A DNA stretch of 64,000 nucleotides from a virus (IMGVR_UViG_3300021354_000007:1-64000), one strand, 5' to 3'. Positions 8,048 through 15,653 are shown, numbered from the stretch's first letter. The notes: a model not told the origin generated them from the sequence alone. Numbers and translations: made by a program.

Positions 8048-8494
8048 ATGAAAAAGTTGTTTTTAGTATTGATTGTATTATTATTGACTGCTTGTGACTA
8101 TCACAAATATTCAGAAGATAAAACAGTTTCTGCTCCAACTACTTTGAACGAAGAACAAATTGACCGTCATTTGATGAAAGAAATTGGTTCATTACCATAC
8201 GAACAATTAGTAGTGGCATTCTTTAATAATAATGAAGTTATAGATATTGGTTCAGTTAATAATGGTAACCAAAGTGAGGTTCAAATCTCATTCAATGACA
8301 TTTTTCATGAATGTATGGTTAGAAAATGTAATGGTATCATTATTGCCCATAATCACCCTGATAAACCATTTGCGCACCCTTCACAGGCAGATACACAAAT
8401 TTCAGTTAGATTTAAGGAAGTATTGAAAAAACATAACATCAATTTGATTAACAGTATCATAGTTACAAAGTATGATACAACTTGGATATTATAA
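8048..8494 (+). CDS. RadC/JAMM-like domain lipoprotein
   Basis: 148 residues. Residues 1-16 form a lipoprotein signal with lipobox LTAC (C16 would be acylated). The rest resembles the RadC-type JAB/JAMM fold: a central GIIIAHNHP with H101 and H103, followed by P111-S112 and D115, which matches the HxH...SxxD metal-binding pattern. A zinc-peptidase-like domain targeted to the cell envelope is unusual; RadC relatives are normally cytoplasmic. Possible roles are envelope protein cleavage or superinfection exclusion. Second gene of an early cassette. Confidence 0.7.
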   Translation: MKKLFLVLIVLLLTACDYHKYSEDKTVSAPTTLNEEQIDRHLMKEIGSLPYEQLVVAFFNNNEVIDIGSVNNGNQSEVQISFNDIFHECMVRKCNGIIIAHNHPDKPFAHPSQADTQISVRFKEVLKKHNINLINSIIVTKYDTTWIL

Positions 8495-8507
8495 GGGGAG
8501 AATGAAT

Positions 8508-8609
8508 ATGTTACAATTTGTACAGTATTTCGTGGTTTTAGGTTGTGTGTTTGGTTTATTTACATTAACTGTTTCAGATGTTTTAGATTATTTGGGTAAA
8601 ATAAAATGA
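8508..8609 (+). CDS. Tiny membrane protein, 33 aa
   Basis: A single hydrophobic segment (about residues 5-24) and a short charged tail. I chose the ATG at 8508 over that at 8502 because GGGGAG ends at 8500, giving a workable seven-base gap. Overlaps the next gene (ATGA). Not recognised. Confidence 0.5.
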   Translation: MLQFVQYFVVLGCVFGLFTLTVSDVLDYLGKIK

Positions 8610-8869
8610 AAATTTTTATAGTAACTGCATATCGTTGGGGTAATAAAGAGTGTCATAGTTATGTGCTTGGTGCATTTGATAATAAAGAAACTGCTATTGA
8701 ACAAGCAATAAAAGAAAAAGAATGGAGAGGTGGTAAGTATGATTGTGAAGTCGTTTGTATGGAATTAAATGAATCTTTACAATATAAAAATTATGAGGTA
8801 GTTTACAAAATACCATATTCGGAGCAGTATAATGAGAAACCCAGTAGCAAAGGTGCTGAGAACACCTAG
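8606..8869 (+). CDS. Hypothetical protein, 87 aa
   Basis: Starts KIFIVTAYRWGN and has a GAFDNKETAIEQA helix, a pattern (short beta strand, then EAIEKA-like helix) shared by many small phage proteins of unknown role. ATGA overlap with the preceding gene. Confidence 0.6.
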   Translation: MKIFIVTAYRWGNKECHSYVLGAFDNKETAIEQAIKEKEWRGGKYDCEVVCMELNESLQYKNYEVVYKIPYSEQYNEKPSSKGAENT

Positions 8870-8933
8870 ATTTAAAATTCAAGTAGTAAAATCCAAAAAA
8901 CTTTATAACAGAAAGGTGAAAAATTATGAGTAA
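8832..8933 (+). CDS. Very basic 33-aa protein
   Basis: Starts RNPVAKVLRTPRF and is rich in Arg and Lys throughout, ending KVKNYE. Short basic proteins of this type recur in phages and may bind nucleic acid. It overlaps the preceding gene by 38 bases in another frame and the following start by 8 bases. Confidence 0.55.
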   Translation: MRNPVAKVLRTPRFKIQVVKSKKLYNRKVKNYE

Positions 8934-9198
8934 AATAGATTACAATGATGGTAAAATTAGAAAACTTGTAAAAGATATTCTAACTATTACAACTGCAAAT
9001 ATAGTCTTTACAAAGAAAGACGGTACAGAAAGAGTAATGCGTTGTACTCTTAATAGTGCTATGATTCCTGCAGATAAACATCCAAAGTCAGATTCGACCG
9101 TTAAACCTCGTACAGATGCGGTACAAGCAGTATATGACTTAGACGCTGACGGTTGGAGATCATTTTCTTGGGATTCTGTAATTGAGGTGAATGCATGA
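8926..9198 (+). CDS. Sm-like/WYL_2-type small phage protein
   Basis: 90 residues. The pattern VFTKKDGTERVMRCTLN, then a loop, then AVYDLDADGWRSFSWDSV is that of the small SH3/Sm-like barrel family (formerly DUF2693) found in T4-like phages. Function unknown in the family. AAAGGTG precedes the ATG. Confidence 0.65.
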   Translation: MSKIDYNDGKIRKLVKDILTITTANIVFTKKDGTERVMRCTLNSAMIPADKHPKSDSTVKPRTDAVQAVYDLDADGWRSFSWDSVIEVNA

Positions 9199-9407
9199 GT
9201 GAAAAAACATCAACGAGTTCTATTGTGGCAGCCTTCGTGGCAATAGTAGTGCTAATATTAATACTAGCATCGTTACCTGCAACTTTTATATGGGCACTGA
9301 ATACGTTATTCCCATTACTTACAATCGAATTGTCATGGAGCACCTATTTTGCATCTTGGGCGATATTAGGATTAATTAGACTTTTAACTACAACAGTGAG
9401 AAAATAA
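9195..9407 (+). CDS. Small membrane protein, 70 aa
   Basis: Two hydrophobic segments (residues 9-30 and 40-64) separated by a short loop; Lys/Arg at the C-terminus suggests an inside orientation for the tail. ATGA overlap with the preceding gene. Not recognised beyond being a phage inner-membrane protein. Confidence 0.6.
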   Translation: MSEKTSTSSIVAAFVAIVVLILILASLPATFIWALNTLFPLLTIELSWSTYFASWAILGLIRLLTTTVRK

Positions 9408-9408
9408 C

Positions 9409-9666
9409 ATGGCAGTGATCAATAATCCAGTAGACCGTAAAAAAATTAAAGATGCACTTATACAGATAAGTGATTCTTATACAAGAATCGAGGCAGAACG
9501 CGAACTAATAAAGGATATTGTTGCGGATATATCCGAGAAATTTGAGTTGGAAAAGAAGCATATTATCCTGAACGCAAAGGTATATCATAAGCAAAACTAT
9601 TCGGAACAGGTAAGCAATTCGGAAGAGTTCCAAGAACTTTACGAATCTTTATTCGAAGTGCAATAA
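9409..9666 (+). CDS. dsbA: DsbA-like double-stranded DNA-binding protein (T4 type)
   Basis: 85 residues, close to the 89 of T4 DsbA, a helical protein that binds double-stranded DNA near late promoters and modulates late transcription. Shared pattern: a helix with RIEAERELIKDIV, then NAKVYHKQNYSE and a C-terminal ELYESLFE. The context, among DNA-metabolism genes and just before a promoter, agrees. This DsbA is unrelated to the disulfide isomerase of the same name. Confidence 0.72.
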   Translation: MAVINNPVDRKKIKDALIQISDSYTRIEAERELIKDIVADISEKFELEKKHIILNAKVYHKQNYSEQVSNSEEFQELYESLFEVQ

Positions 9667-9671
9667 ACCGC

Positions 9672-9700
9672 TTTACTTTAAACGAAAAAGGTAGTATACT
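9672..9700 (+). promoter_or_regulatory. Sigma70-like promoter
   Basis: TTTACT at 9672-9677, 17-base spacer, TATACT at 9695-9700. Drives the gene at 9725 and probably RNase H; the leader contains TTGAGGAATTAT as in the other cassettes. Confidence 0.72.
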
Positions 9701-9724
9701 GGTTTTTTATTGAGGAATTATCCT

Positions 9725-10879
9725 ATGTCTGAAGAAGTTAAATTGAGTAAAAAAGAACAGTATGCTGCCAATAAGAAAGATAAAGCAGCAGAAATTAAAG
9801 AAAAACGAAGAGAATTGGCATCCAAGATGAGTGGTGGTGCAGAACCCACCACGAATCCATTGGATTACAAATTGTCATTGTTGATTGCAATGAATTGGTA
9901 TAATATCAATGCTGATTATAAGAAGTATAGAGAATGGTTAAATGATTACCTCATTTCTACCAATAGAAAGAAAATTATAACTTTATTGAATAAGGTATCA
10001 GATTATGAAATAAAATCTGTCGGTACGATCTGCAGATTGAAATCTAGAGATCAGTTTCTAGAAGATAATGAATTAAATTTCATTGAAACTAAGATAAGTG
10101 AATTGTTGGATTATTTGTCTAATATTACAGAACCTGTAGTTGTTATACCAGATACTGCACCTAAATTGGTAGTTGATAAAGTCCATATCGAATCTATTCG
10201 GTTGTCTGAAGCATTTGAAGATGCCATTGATGAATTTACTTCCAAGAAGAAAAGTTTATTCAATGCAACAGATTACTTGAAAGTAAACCAAGTTGCTGCA
10301 CCTGTATCTAAAAAGATTGGAGTGTTTTATACTGGGTTGTTGAATGAACTCAAAGAAGTATTGGAAGGTAAAGATGAACAACTGGTAGAAGGTTACTCTA
10401 ACTTTACAAAATCACAACTAAAGAAGTTTGTTACATTTATTGAATCAATTGTCAATGCATGTAACCAACAAGTAGTTTCTTCAAGAGTTAGTAAACCAAG
10501 GATTAAGAAAGCAGTTCCACCTGAAAGGGTGGTTGCTAAGTTAAAGTATCTTAAAGAATTCGATGAACTGGGTATTAAATCGGTCAAGGCAACTGCTGTT
10601 GTAGAATCCAATGAGGTCTGGTTATATAATACTAAAACAAAAAGATTGTTTGTGTATAAGTCTGCCGAGGGTAATAAGTTATCTGTTAAGGGTACTGCAA
10701 TTACTGGATATGATATCAAAGAATCTGTATCAGTTTGTTTAAGAAAACCAGAAGAATTCTTTAAATCTACAACTTTAGCAAAACGTGCATTGGGAACTGC
10801 ATTTAAAACTATTAAAACTAAACCGTCTCCTGCAAATGGTAGAACCTGTGATACAATGATTATATTAGGAGCATTTTAA
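9725..10879 (+). CDS. Conserved T4-like phage protein upstream of RNase H
   Basis: 384 residues. A Lys/Glu-rich N-terminal helix (residues 5-35) is followed by helical regions and a C-terminal beta-rich part from about residue 270 (VWLYNTKTKRLFVYKSAEG). Basic overall. Proteins of this shape lie directly before the RNase H gene in T4-like marine phages; I do not know a function. The start was chosen at the ATG 5 bases beyond a GAGGAATT Shine-Dalgarno. Confidence 0.6.
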   Translation: MSEEVKLSKKEQYAANKKDKAAEIKEKRRELASKMSGGAEPTTNPLDYKLSLLIAMNWYNINADYKKYREWLNDYLISTNRKKIITLLNKVSDYEIKSVGTICRLKSRDQFLEDNELNFIETKISELLDYLSNITEPVVVIPDTAPKLVVDKVHIESIRLSEAFEDAIDEFTSKKKSLFNATDYLKVNQVAAPVSKKIGVFYTGLLNELKEVLEGKDEQLVEGYSNFTKSQLKKFVTFIESIVNACNQQVVSSRVSKPRIKKAVPPERVVAKLKYLKEFDELGIKSVKATAVVESNEVWLYNTKTKRLFVYKSAEGNKLSVKGTAITGYDIKESVSVCLRKPEEFFKSTTLAKRALGTAFKTIKTKPSPANGRTCDTMIILGAF

Positions 10880-10880
10880 C

Positions 10881-11774
10881 ATGATATTGATTGACTATAG
10901 TCAAGTATCTTTGGCAACTATTCTGTCCTTTAAGAATGAGTTGAATAAATCACAAGAGGAAGTTAAAGATCTAATTAGACATATTGTGTTGTCTACTATC
11001 CTTAACTATAAAAAGAAGTATGGTTCCCAGTATGGTAATATTGTTATTTGTTGTGATGGCAGAAAATACTGGCGAAAAGAAGTATTTCCATACTATAAAG
11101 GTGATAGGAAAAAGAACAGAGAGAAGTCTGACTTTGATTGGAAACTGATATTCGAAGTATTAGATCAGATGCGGGCAGACTTGAGGGAATTCTTTCCATA
11201 CAAAGTTATTCATTTAGATAGAGCAGAAGCAGATGATGTTATTGCTATATTAACTGAGTGGTCACAAACTAATGAATTAGTTCAAGATGGTTTATATGAA
11301 AGACCACAGAAGAATATAATCATTAGTTCAGACCACGACTTTCTGCAATTACAGAAGTATGAAGGGGTAGCACAGTTCTCTCCAAATACCAAGAAATTGA
11401 TAAAGATGAGTCATAAGGATTTATATGTGAAATATATAACACACATAGTTAAAGCAGGTGATGATGGTATACCGAATATATTGAGTAAAGATGACGTACT
11501 TGTTACGGAAGGTGTCCGACAAACTCCAATGAGTGCTAAACGACTTGAAGAATTTATCGAACAGGGTAAAGATGCTTGTAGGAATGATGATGAACGTAGA
11601 AACTGGGATCGTAACGAAACCTTAGTATCATTTGCCAAGATACCTGAAGATATTAGAGAAGAAATCTTAAGTGAATATATAAAAGGTACACAGAATATAG
11701 ATCGCATGCGAATTATGAGTTATCTTATTAAAAACAAGTGCAGATTATTACTTAACAGTTTAGAGGAATTTTAA
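10881..11774 (+). CDS. rnh: T4-type RNase H (5' nuclease, FEN family)
   Basis: 297 residues, close to the 305 of T4 RNase H, which removes RNA primers from lagging-strand fragments. Features of the 5'-nuclease family are visible: an N-terminal ILIDYSQ (first metal Asp), VICCDGRKYWRKEVFPYYKGDR (bridge region), the acidic RAEADDVIA cluster, and SSDHDFLQL. It follows the previous gene after one base and shares TAATG with the next. Confidence 0.9.
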   Translation: MILIDYSQVSLATILSFKNELNKSQEEVKDLIRHIVLSTILNYKKKYGSQYGNIVICCDGRKYWRKEVFPYYKGDRKKNREKSDFDWKLIFEVLDQMRADLREFFPYKVIHLDRAEADDVIAILTEWSQTNELVQDGLYERPQKNIIISSDHDFLQLQKYEGVAQFSPNTKKLIKMSHKDLYVKYITHIVKAGDDGIPNILSKDDVLVTEGVRQTPMSAKRLEEFIEQGKDACRNDDERRNWDRNETLVSFAKIPEDIREEILSEYIKGTQNIDRMRIMSYLIKNKCRLLLNSLEEF

Positions 11775-12253
11775 TGGCGAAGATGATAACAGAAATATTG
11801 GATGAGATTAATGCTGATCCTACTACAATTGCAAAATATAAAGATAATGGAGCATTGAAAATATTATTTGAATATGGATTTGATCCATCAAAGAAATTCG
11901 TATTACCTGAAGGTATACCACCGTTTAAAGAAGACCCAGCACCATTAGGTATGAGTCCAGGGAATTTATTAATGGAAATGCGTAGACTTTATATCTTCTG
12001 TAGAACTGATTTAAATCAACTTAGAAAGGAATCATTGTTTGTACAATTGTTGGAAGATATCCACCCATTAGAAGCGAGGTTGATGTTGGCAGTAAAAGAT
12101 CAAACAATACATAAGTTATATAAAAAGGTAACTCATAAGTTAGTATATGAAGCAGGACTAGTTTCGGTTGCTCCACCAGAAAAGGTAAAGAAAGAAAGAA
12201 AAAAGTCTGTGACGACTGGTCAAGAGGACTTACCAGAGGCAGAAGTGTTGTAA
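11774..12253 (+). CDS. Conserved T4-like phage protein (DUF6433-like)
   Basis: 159 residues, mostly helical, with DPTTIAKYKDNGALKILFEYGFDP near the start and a basic C-terminus (PPEKVKKERKKS). Proteins of this type sit next to RNase H in many T4-like marine phages and I associate them with DUF6433; that family name is from memory. Function unknown. TAATG overlap with rnh. Confidence 0.55.
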   Translation: MAKMITEILDEINADPTTIAKYKDNGALKILFEYGFDPSKKFVLPEGIPPFKEDPAPLGMSPGNLLMEMRRLYIFCRTDLNQLRKESLFVQLLEDIHPLEARLMLAVKDQTIHKLYKKVTHKLVYEAGLVSVAPPEKVKKERKKSVTTGQEDLPEAEVL

Positions 12254-12281
12254 CAAAAAGATTAATTATAGATAAGATAAA

Positions 12282-12378
12282 TGATTGTTTCTTTCTAGTA
12301 ATTAGTAAATTTCTTAAATAAACCAAAATAAAGCTTTACTTATTTGTAAAATCCAGTATAATGAACTCATATTAGAAA
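12282..12378 (+). repeat. 97-bp direct repeat, copy 2
   Basis: Exact copy of 7763-7859, here placed after an unrelated gene. The remnant of the GIY-YIG gene's last codons is no longer in a gene, which suggests the direction of copying was from 7.8 kb to 12.3 kb. Confidence 0.9.
12335..12362 (+). promoter_or_regulatory. Sigma70-like early promoter (core copy 2)
   Basis: TTTACT 12335-12340, 16-base spacer, TATAAT 12357-12362; 49-base core 12325-12373 identical to the copy at 7806. Precedes the small gene at 12396 (TTTGGAG leader). Confidence 0.8.
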
Positions 12379-12395
12379 GTTATTTGGAGATTATT

Positions 12396-12647
12396 ATGAA
12401 CGTATTAGAAATGATGAAGCAAGATATCAACAGTGTTAAAGGTTTAGAAGTTGAATATGATTTTGGTGGTTCTGAACCAATTATCGATACCATTGCCAAT
12501 GTTAGAGTTGACAATTATGATGTGTTGATGAATGGAGAAAACAATGTGGCAAAAGTATATGCTATTTCGTTTAGTGAATTTCCAGATTCATTTTACGTGA
12601 TGCATAAAGATGTTAAACTTGTTGAAAACAGTTTAATCAACGGTTGA
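12396..12647 (+). CDS. Hypothetical protein, 83 aa
   Basis: Acidic, predicted mixed alpha/beta (MNVLEMMKQDINSVKG, then beta strands with VYAISFSEFPDSFYV). TTTGGAG lies upstream. First gene after an early promoter. Not recognised. Confidence 0.6.
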   Translation: MNVLEMMKQDINSVKGLEVEYDFGGSEPIIDTIANVRVDNYDVLMNGENNVAKVYAISFSEFPDSFYVMHKDVKLVENSLING

Positions 12648-12672
12648 TATTTGGTAATACCGAATGTATAAT
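12644..12672 (+). promoter_or_regulatory. Candidate sigma70 promoter
   Basis: TTGATA at 12644-12649, 17-base spacer, TATAAT at 12667-12672. It overlaps the stop codon of the preceding gene and lies about 30 bases before the ATG at 12704. It does not share the 49-base core. Confidence 0.6.
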
Positions 12673-12703
12673 ATTGACATACTAACAAATAGAGAGATTT
12701 GAA

Positions 12704-12868
12704 ATGAGAGTATTTGTAGTGTGGTATACTTCTTATAGTTGTGAACGTGAAATGGAATGTATTTTTGCCACAGAAGAACTTGCAGAAGCATTTGTTGCAA
12801 ATAACCAAAGCAACACTTATTCATATGAAATTGTAGAAACTCATGTCTATGGAGATTATTATGAATAA
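12704..12868 (+). CDS. Hypothetical protein, 54 aa
   Basis: Starts RVFVVWYTSYSCEREMECIFAT and continues with a helix EELAEAFVANNQ. AGAGAG precedes the ATG. Its 3' end overlaps the next gene by 8 bases. The two share a layout (beta strand, then ATEE/EDEQ helix), as if both derive from one small family. Confidence 0.55.
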   Translation: MRVFVVWYTSYSCEREMECIFATEELAEAFVANNQSNTYSYEIVETHVYGDYYE

Positions 12869-13022
12869 AGAGAAATATGTTTATAATGTAATGTATTATG
12901 ATGATTCTTATATGGAAGAACCAACTATCGCAGGTACTTTTGAAGATGAGCAGACCGCATATACTTTTCAAACGTGGAGGTATGAGTCTGAATTCTATTA
13001 CATAGAAAGAGAAGTTGTATAA
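12861..13022 (+). CDS. Hypothetical protein, 53 aa
   Basis: Tyr- and Glu-rich (KYVYNVMYYDDSYMEEP), with TFEDEQTAYTFQ as the helix. GGAG lies eight bases upstream. Overall layout resembles the preceding gene. Not recognised. Confidence 0.55.
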   Translation: MNKEKYVYNVMYYDDSYMEEPTIAGTFEDEQTAYTFQTWRYESEFYYIEREVV

Positions 13023-13085
13023 TTAAACGGCAATACCTGAAGTCGTTAGGATTATGGATACATAGTCGAAGATGGCAATAATTAT

Positions 13086-13156
13086 GAGATATTAGTTTAA
13101 TGGTAAAACTCCATCCTTCCAAGTTGGCGTTATCAGTTCGATTCTGATATATCTCT
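13086..13156 (+). tRNA. tRNA-Gly (anticodon UCC)
   Basis: A full cloverleaf can be drawn: acceptor GAGATAT with ATATCTC; D stem GTTT/AAAC with a GG-containing loop; anticodon stem CCATC/GTTGG (one T-T mismatch) with loop CTTCCAA, anticodon TCC; T stem ATCAG/CTGAT with loop TTCGATT. The discriminator is T and the CCA end is not encoded. It reads the GGA glycine codon. It is the only tRNA I found. Confidence 0.85.
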
Positions 13157-13181
13157 CAAAATTATATAATAGGACAATATT

Positions 13182-13589
13182 ATGAGAAATCCGGAGAATA
13201 ATGTGTTTAAAACAGTAAAAGTGAATAAGGAAGAGTTGCTAAGTGTTGTGCGAGAAAATCTTGAAAAACATATTGCACAATTTGAAGAATCTAAAGAAGA
13301 TTATCTAAAGGCATTAACTTGTGTATCTGAGCAAAATGTAAAGATTTCTAATAAAAGATTAAAACAATCTTTAACTGGTAAGATTGATGGTGAGTTATCT
13401 TGGAAACAATTGCCACCCGAACCCGTTTCATTTGAAGCAGAATATAATAGGGCAATTCGCATGCTTGAAATGTCAGTAGAGACTGATTTAGATGTAGAAG
13501 CACAAGTGTTTAACCAATTAGCATTAGACGAGTGGTCTTGGAAAAATCAATTTTTAAATGTGTCAACATTAGTTAAGGGTATGATATAA
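13182..13589 (+). CDS. Conserved phage hypothetical protein, 135 aa
   Basis: Helical, charged N-terminal half (KVNKEELLSVVRENLEKHIAQFEE) and a C-terminal region with PEPVSFEAEYNRAIRMLEMS and a Trp pair (WSWKNQF). I recognise the layout from several phage genomes, without a function. AGGACA lies upstream. The stop shares TAATG with the co-chaperonin gene. Confidence 0.6.
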   Translation: MRNPENNVFKTVKVNKEELLSVVRENLEKHIAQFEESKEDYLKALTCVSEQNVKISNKRLKQSLTGKIDGELSWKQLPPEPVSFEAEYNRAIRMLEMSVETDLDVEAQVFNQLALDEWSWKNQFLNVSTLVKGMI

Positions 13590-13861
13590 TGAGTGAAGTT
13601 ACACCAATCCGCAAACAAGTATTGATTGCACAGATAGCAAGAAAAACAGTATCTGCTGGTGGTATTATTATTGAAGGTGCGAGGTCTGTAGCAGACAATG
13701 AAACTGCAAGAGTATTGGCAATCGGTTCAGAAGTAACTGATGTTCAAGTTGGTGATGAAGTATTAGTAGATTGGGCAAAAGGTAGTCCAGTTACTATTGA
13801 TGGGCAACAAAGAATTATTATCAAGGAAGAGTTCATTATTGTTGTAATAGACAGAGATTAA
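13589..13861 (+). CDS. GroES-like co-chaperonin (gp31 role)
   Basis: 90 residues, the length of bacterial GroES. It follows GroES order: RKQVLIAQIARKTVSAGGIIIEGA (barrel strand plus mobile loop with the hydrophobic III tripeptide that binds GroEL), ETARVLAIGSEV, VQVGDEVLVDW, and a C-terminal EEFIIVVID. It would form the heptameric lid for the host GroEL during capsid folding, as T4 gp31 does. No GroEL gene is in the window. Confidence 0.85.
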   Translation: MSEVTPIRKQVLIAQIARKTVSAGGIIIEGARSVADNETARVLAIGSEVTDVQVGDEVLVDWAKGSPVTIDGQQRIIIKEEFIIVVIDRD

Positions 13862-13865
13862 AATT

Positions 13866-13988
13866 ATGTTAGGTTATATCGGAACAAAGATGATACAAGC
13901 AGGAATATTAATATCAGTAATAATATTATCACCTGTAATCATTTATGCTTGTATCAAGGAAGAAATAGAATTTAGGAAAACACATTAA
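13866..13988 (+). CDS. Small single-span membrane protein, 40 aa
   Basis: One hydrophobic segment (residues 10-29) followed by a charged tail EEIEFRKTH. It starts five bases after the co-chaperonin stop with no strong Shine-Dalgarno, so it relies on coupling. Not recognised. Confidence 0.5.
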   Translation: MLGYIGTKMIQAGILISVIILSPVIIYACIKEEIEFRKTH

Positions 13989-14004
13989 CTAAGAGGTGGG
14001 TAAA

Positions 14005-14139
14005 ATGAATGCAATTGGATATTTTTTGATAGCAGTAATGATTTTTGTGCTGATTCAAATGGAAATTGATTCTCAGAACCCATGTTCAAGTTTTTCTAAA
14101 AATCCTTCAGAGTGCAATTCCGATATGATTCGACAGTGA
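14005..14139 (+). CDS. Small membrane-anchored protein, 44 aa
   Basis: Hydrophobic N-terminal segment (residues 3-18), then a short Cys-containing tail with two Cys (NPCSSFS and SECNS) that could form a disulfide if exported. GAGGTGGG lies six bases upstream. Not recognised. Confidence 0.5.
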   Translation: MNAIGYFLIAVMIFVLIQMEIDSQNPCSSFSKNPSECNSDMIRQ

Positions 14140-14146
14140 GGTTTAA

Positions 14147-14635
14147 GTGAAAGAGAGATGGATTATTAGTGATACGCATTTCGGGCATCAAAAATGTTGT
14201 GAATTTACTCATCATGATACTGGGGTTAAAACAAGACCTTGGACTGATGTTGAAGAAATGAACGAAGATATGATTCGTATGTGGAATGAAGTTGTAAATC
14301 CAGGAGATCGAGTTTATCATCTTGGAGATGTTGCGATGCAAGCAAAATATCTTCCCATTCTAGATAGATTGAATGGGAAGAAAGTATTAATAATGGGTAA
14401 TCATGATATTTTTGGTGCAAAAACCTATCTAAAATACTTTGAAGATATTAGGGGTTATTCTGTTCACGATGGAGTTATAATGAGTCACGTACCCGTCGTT
14501 AAAGATAGATGGAAAATGAATATACATGGTCATTTACACACAAACGTGATTGACGATCCTTGGTATCAAAACGTATCGGTAGAACAGATTGGGTTCAAAC
14601 CAATTTTATTAGAAGAGGTATTAAAAAGACTATGA
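14147..14635 (+). CDS. Calcineurin-like metallophosphoesterase
   Basis: 162 residues. All metal motifs of the family are present in order: D9-T-H11, G60-D61, G84-N-H86-D, S113-H114, and H127-G-H-L-H131. The size and motif spacing fit the small single-domain phosphodiesterases encoded by T4-like phages. Substrate unknown. GTG start with TGAGG upstream; the stop overlaps the next start (ATGA). A second, larger member of the family lies at 23949. Confidence 0.85.
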   Translation: MKERWIISDTHFGHQKCCEFTHHDTGVKTRPWTDVEEMNEDMIRMWNEVVNPGDRVYHLGDVAMQAKYLPILDRLNGKKVLIMGNHDIFGAKTYLKYFEDIRGYSVHDGVIMSHVPVVKDRWKMNIHGHLHTNVIDDPWYQNVSVEQIGFKPILLEEVLKRL

Positions 14636-14763
14636 GTAGTTGGGAAGGTGGTAAAGGTAGTAAACCAAGACCAGTATCAGACCGTAAAAAGTTTGAAGAT
14701 AACTGGGATGCTATCTTCGGTAAGAAGAAAGAAAAAGAACCTAAAGAAGAACCTAAATTATGA
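14632..14763 (+). CDS. Small conserved basic phage protein, 43 aa
   Basis: Starts SSWEGGKGSKPRPV, followed by KKFEDNWDAIFGKKK and a Lys/Glu/Pro tail. The WEGxKGSxxRP opening is a widespread small phage protein of unknown function. ATGA overlap on both sides. Confidence 0.65.
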   Translation: MSSWEGGKGSKPRPVSDRKKFEDNWDAIFGKKKEKEPKEEPKL

Positions 14764-15071
14764 GACCAGAAACAGCATATCAAATAGTAAGAAATGGGAT
14801 GAAGGTATTTTATTATTCTCGCGATACAATGCCTAAACATAGGTTATTAGATAAAAGATTTGAACAAGCTGTAGATGTGTGTTTAAGAGTTGCTCAGCAG
14901 GATGAAGATCCTGAGTATAAGACTACTAATGCGTATTACGAGATTGATGGTATAGATGATATTTTAGCAAATCTTCATTACATTTCTGATCGTTGGAATT
15001 GTGTTGGCAGATTGTTTTATTTGAAAGATGTAATTAACTATATGAGGAATGAAAATGGCAGTAGCAATTAA
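14760..15071 (+). CDS. Hypothetical protein, 103 aa
   Basis: Helical, with an N-terminal RPETAYQIVRNGMKVFYYSRD and a C-terminal helical segment after a Trp (ISDRWNCVG). Overlaps the next gene by 17 bases. Not recognised. Confidence 0.6.
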   Translation: MRPETAYQIVRNGMKVFYYSRDTMPKHRLLDKRFEQAVDVCLRVAQQDEDPEYKTTNAYYEIDGIDDILANLHYISDRWNCVGRLFYLKDVINYMRNENGSSN

Positions 15072-15201
15072 AAAGTGTACTTGTAAAGAAGGTCAAGCAG
15101 CGAAATTCCAAGACAAAGAATATGGTCAAGGTAATAGGGTAATGAATGAAGATGCCAAGAAAGGTTATAGTTGTTCAGTATGTGGATCTAAACACAAATA
15201 A
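15055..15201 (+). CDS. Small zinc-binding-type phage protein, 48 aa
   Basis: Four Cys arranged CTC near residue 8 and CSVC near residue 41, typical of a small zinc ribbon, with a basic middle. ATG at 15055 inside the preceding gene; TAA at 15199. The family is common in T4-like phages without a known role. Confidence 0.65.
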   Translation: MAVAIKKCTCKEGQAAKFQDKEYGQGNRVMNEDAKKGYSCSVCGSKHK

Positions 15202-15206
15202 AAAGC

Positions 15207-15235
15207 TTTACTTTTTTTAATTTATGGTGTAAAAT
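15207..15235 (+). promoter_or_regulatory. Sigma70-like promoter
   Basis: TTTACT at 15207-15212, 17-base spacer, TAAAAT at 15230-15235, just before the membrane-protein gene at 15266. It shares AAGCTTTACTT with the repeated core but diverges afterwards. Confidence 0.65.
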
Positions 15236-15265
15236 AGATCATAAATTATTAAAAGTGAGTATATT

Positions 15266-15544
15266 ATGTCAAAGATAGTCAAAACGAAGTTTCAGAAAAT
15301 ATCAGAATTCGGTGGTTGGGTCGGTATGATCCTGATCCAATCATCGACCATCCCCGTTTCAATTAGCATTATCCGTGGTAATGTTGAACGAATCCCTCCA
15401 GTCGATATGACTTTAATGATTTGGGTAGGACTATTCCTATTCTTGATCAGGTCTATTGCTAACAAAGATAACTTATACATTGTGTCTAATGCGATTGGGT
15501 TCTTTCTCCAAACAATTTTATTAATATTAATTGCATTCAGATGA
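15266..15544 (+). CDS. Three-span small membrane protein (PQ-loop-like?)
   Basis: 92 residues with three hydrophobic segments (about 15-35, 49-65 and 72-91). The start GGWVGMILIQSSTIP slightly resembles the first helix of SemiSWEET/PQ-loop proteins, but the Pro-Gln pair is not intact (STIP), so this is only a possibility. Own promoter directly upstream. Confidence 0.6.
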   Translation: MSKIVKTKFQKISEFGGWVGMILIQSSTIPVSISIIRGNVERIPPVDMTLMIWVGLFLFLIRSIANKDNLYIVSNAIGFFLQTILLILIAFR

Positions 15545-15594
15545 TTGTTGTCATTTTGGAAATAGTAAATTTCTTAAATGACGCAAAATAAAGC

Positions 15595-15622
15595 TTTACT
15601 TATTTGTAAAATCCAGTATAAT
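15595..15622 (+). promoter_or_regulatory. Sigma70-like early promoter (core copy 3)
   Basis: TTTACT 15595-15600, 16-base spacer, TATAAT 15617-15622; 49-base core 15585-15633 identical to the other copies. GTAAATTTCTTAAAT upstream is shared with copies 1 and 2. Confidence 0.8.
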
Positions 15623-15653
15623 GAACTCATATTAATTAGTTATGGAGAAAAAC

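Noticed and set aside
13023-13085. Second tRNA before tRNA-Gly
   Set aside because: No acceptor or T-arm pairing can be drawn.
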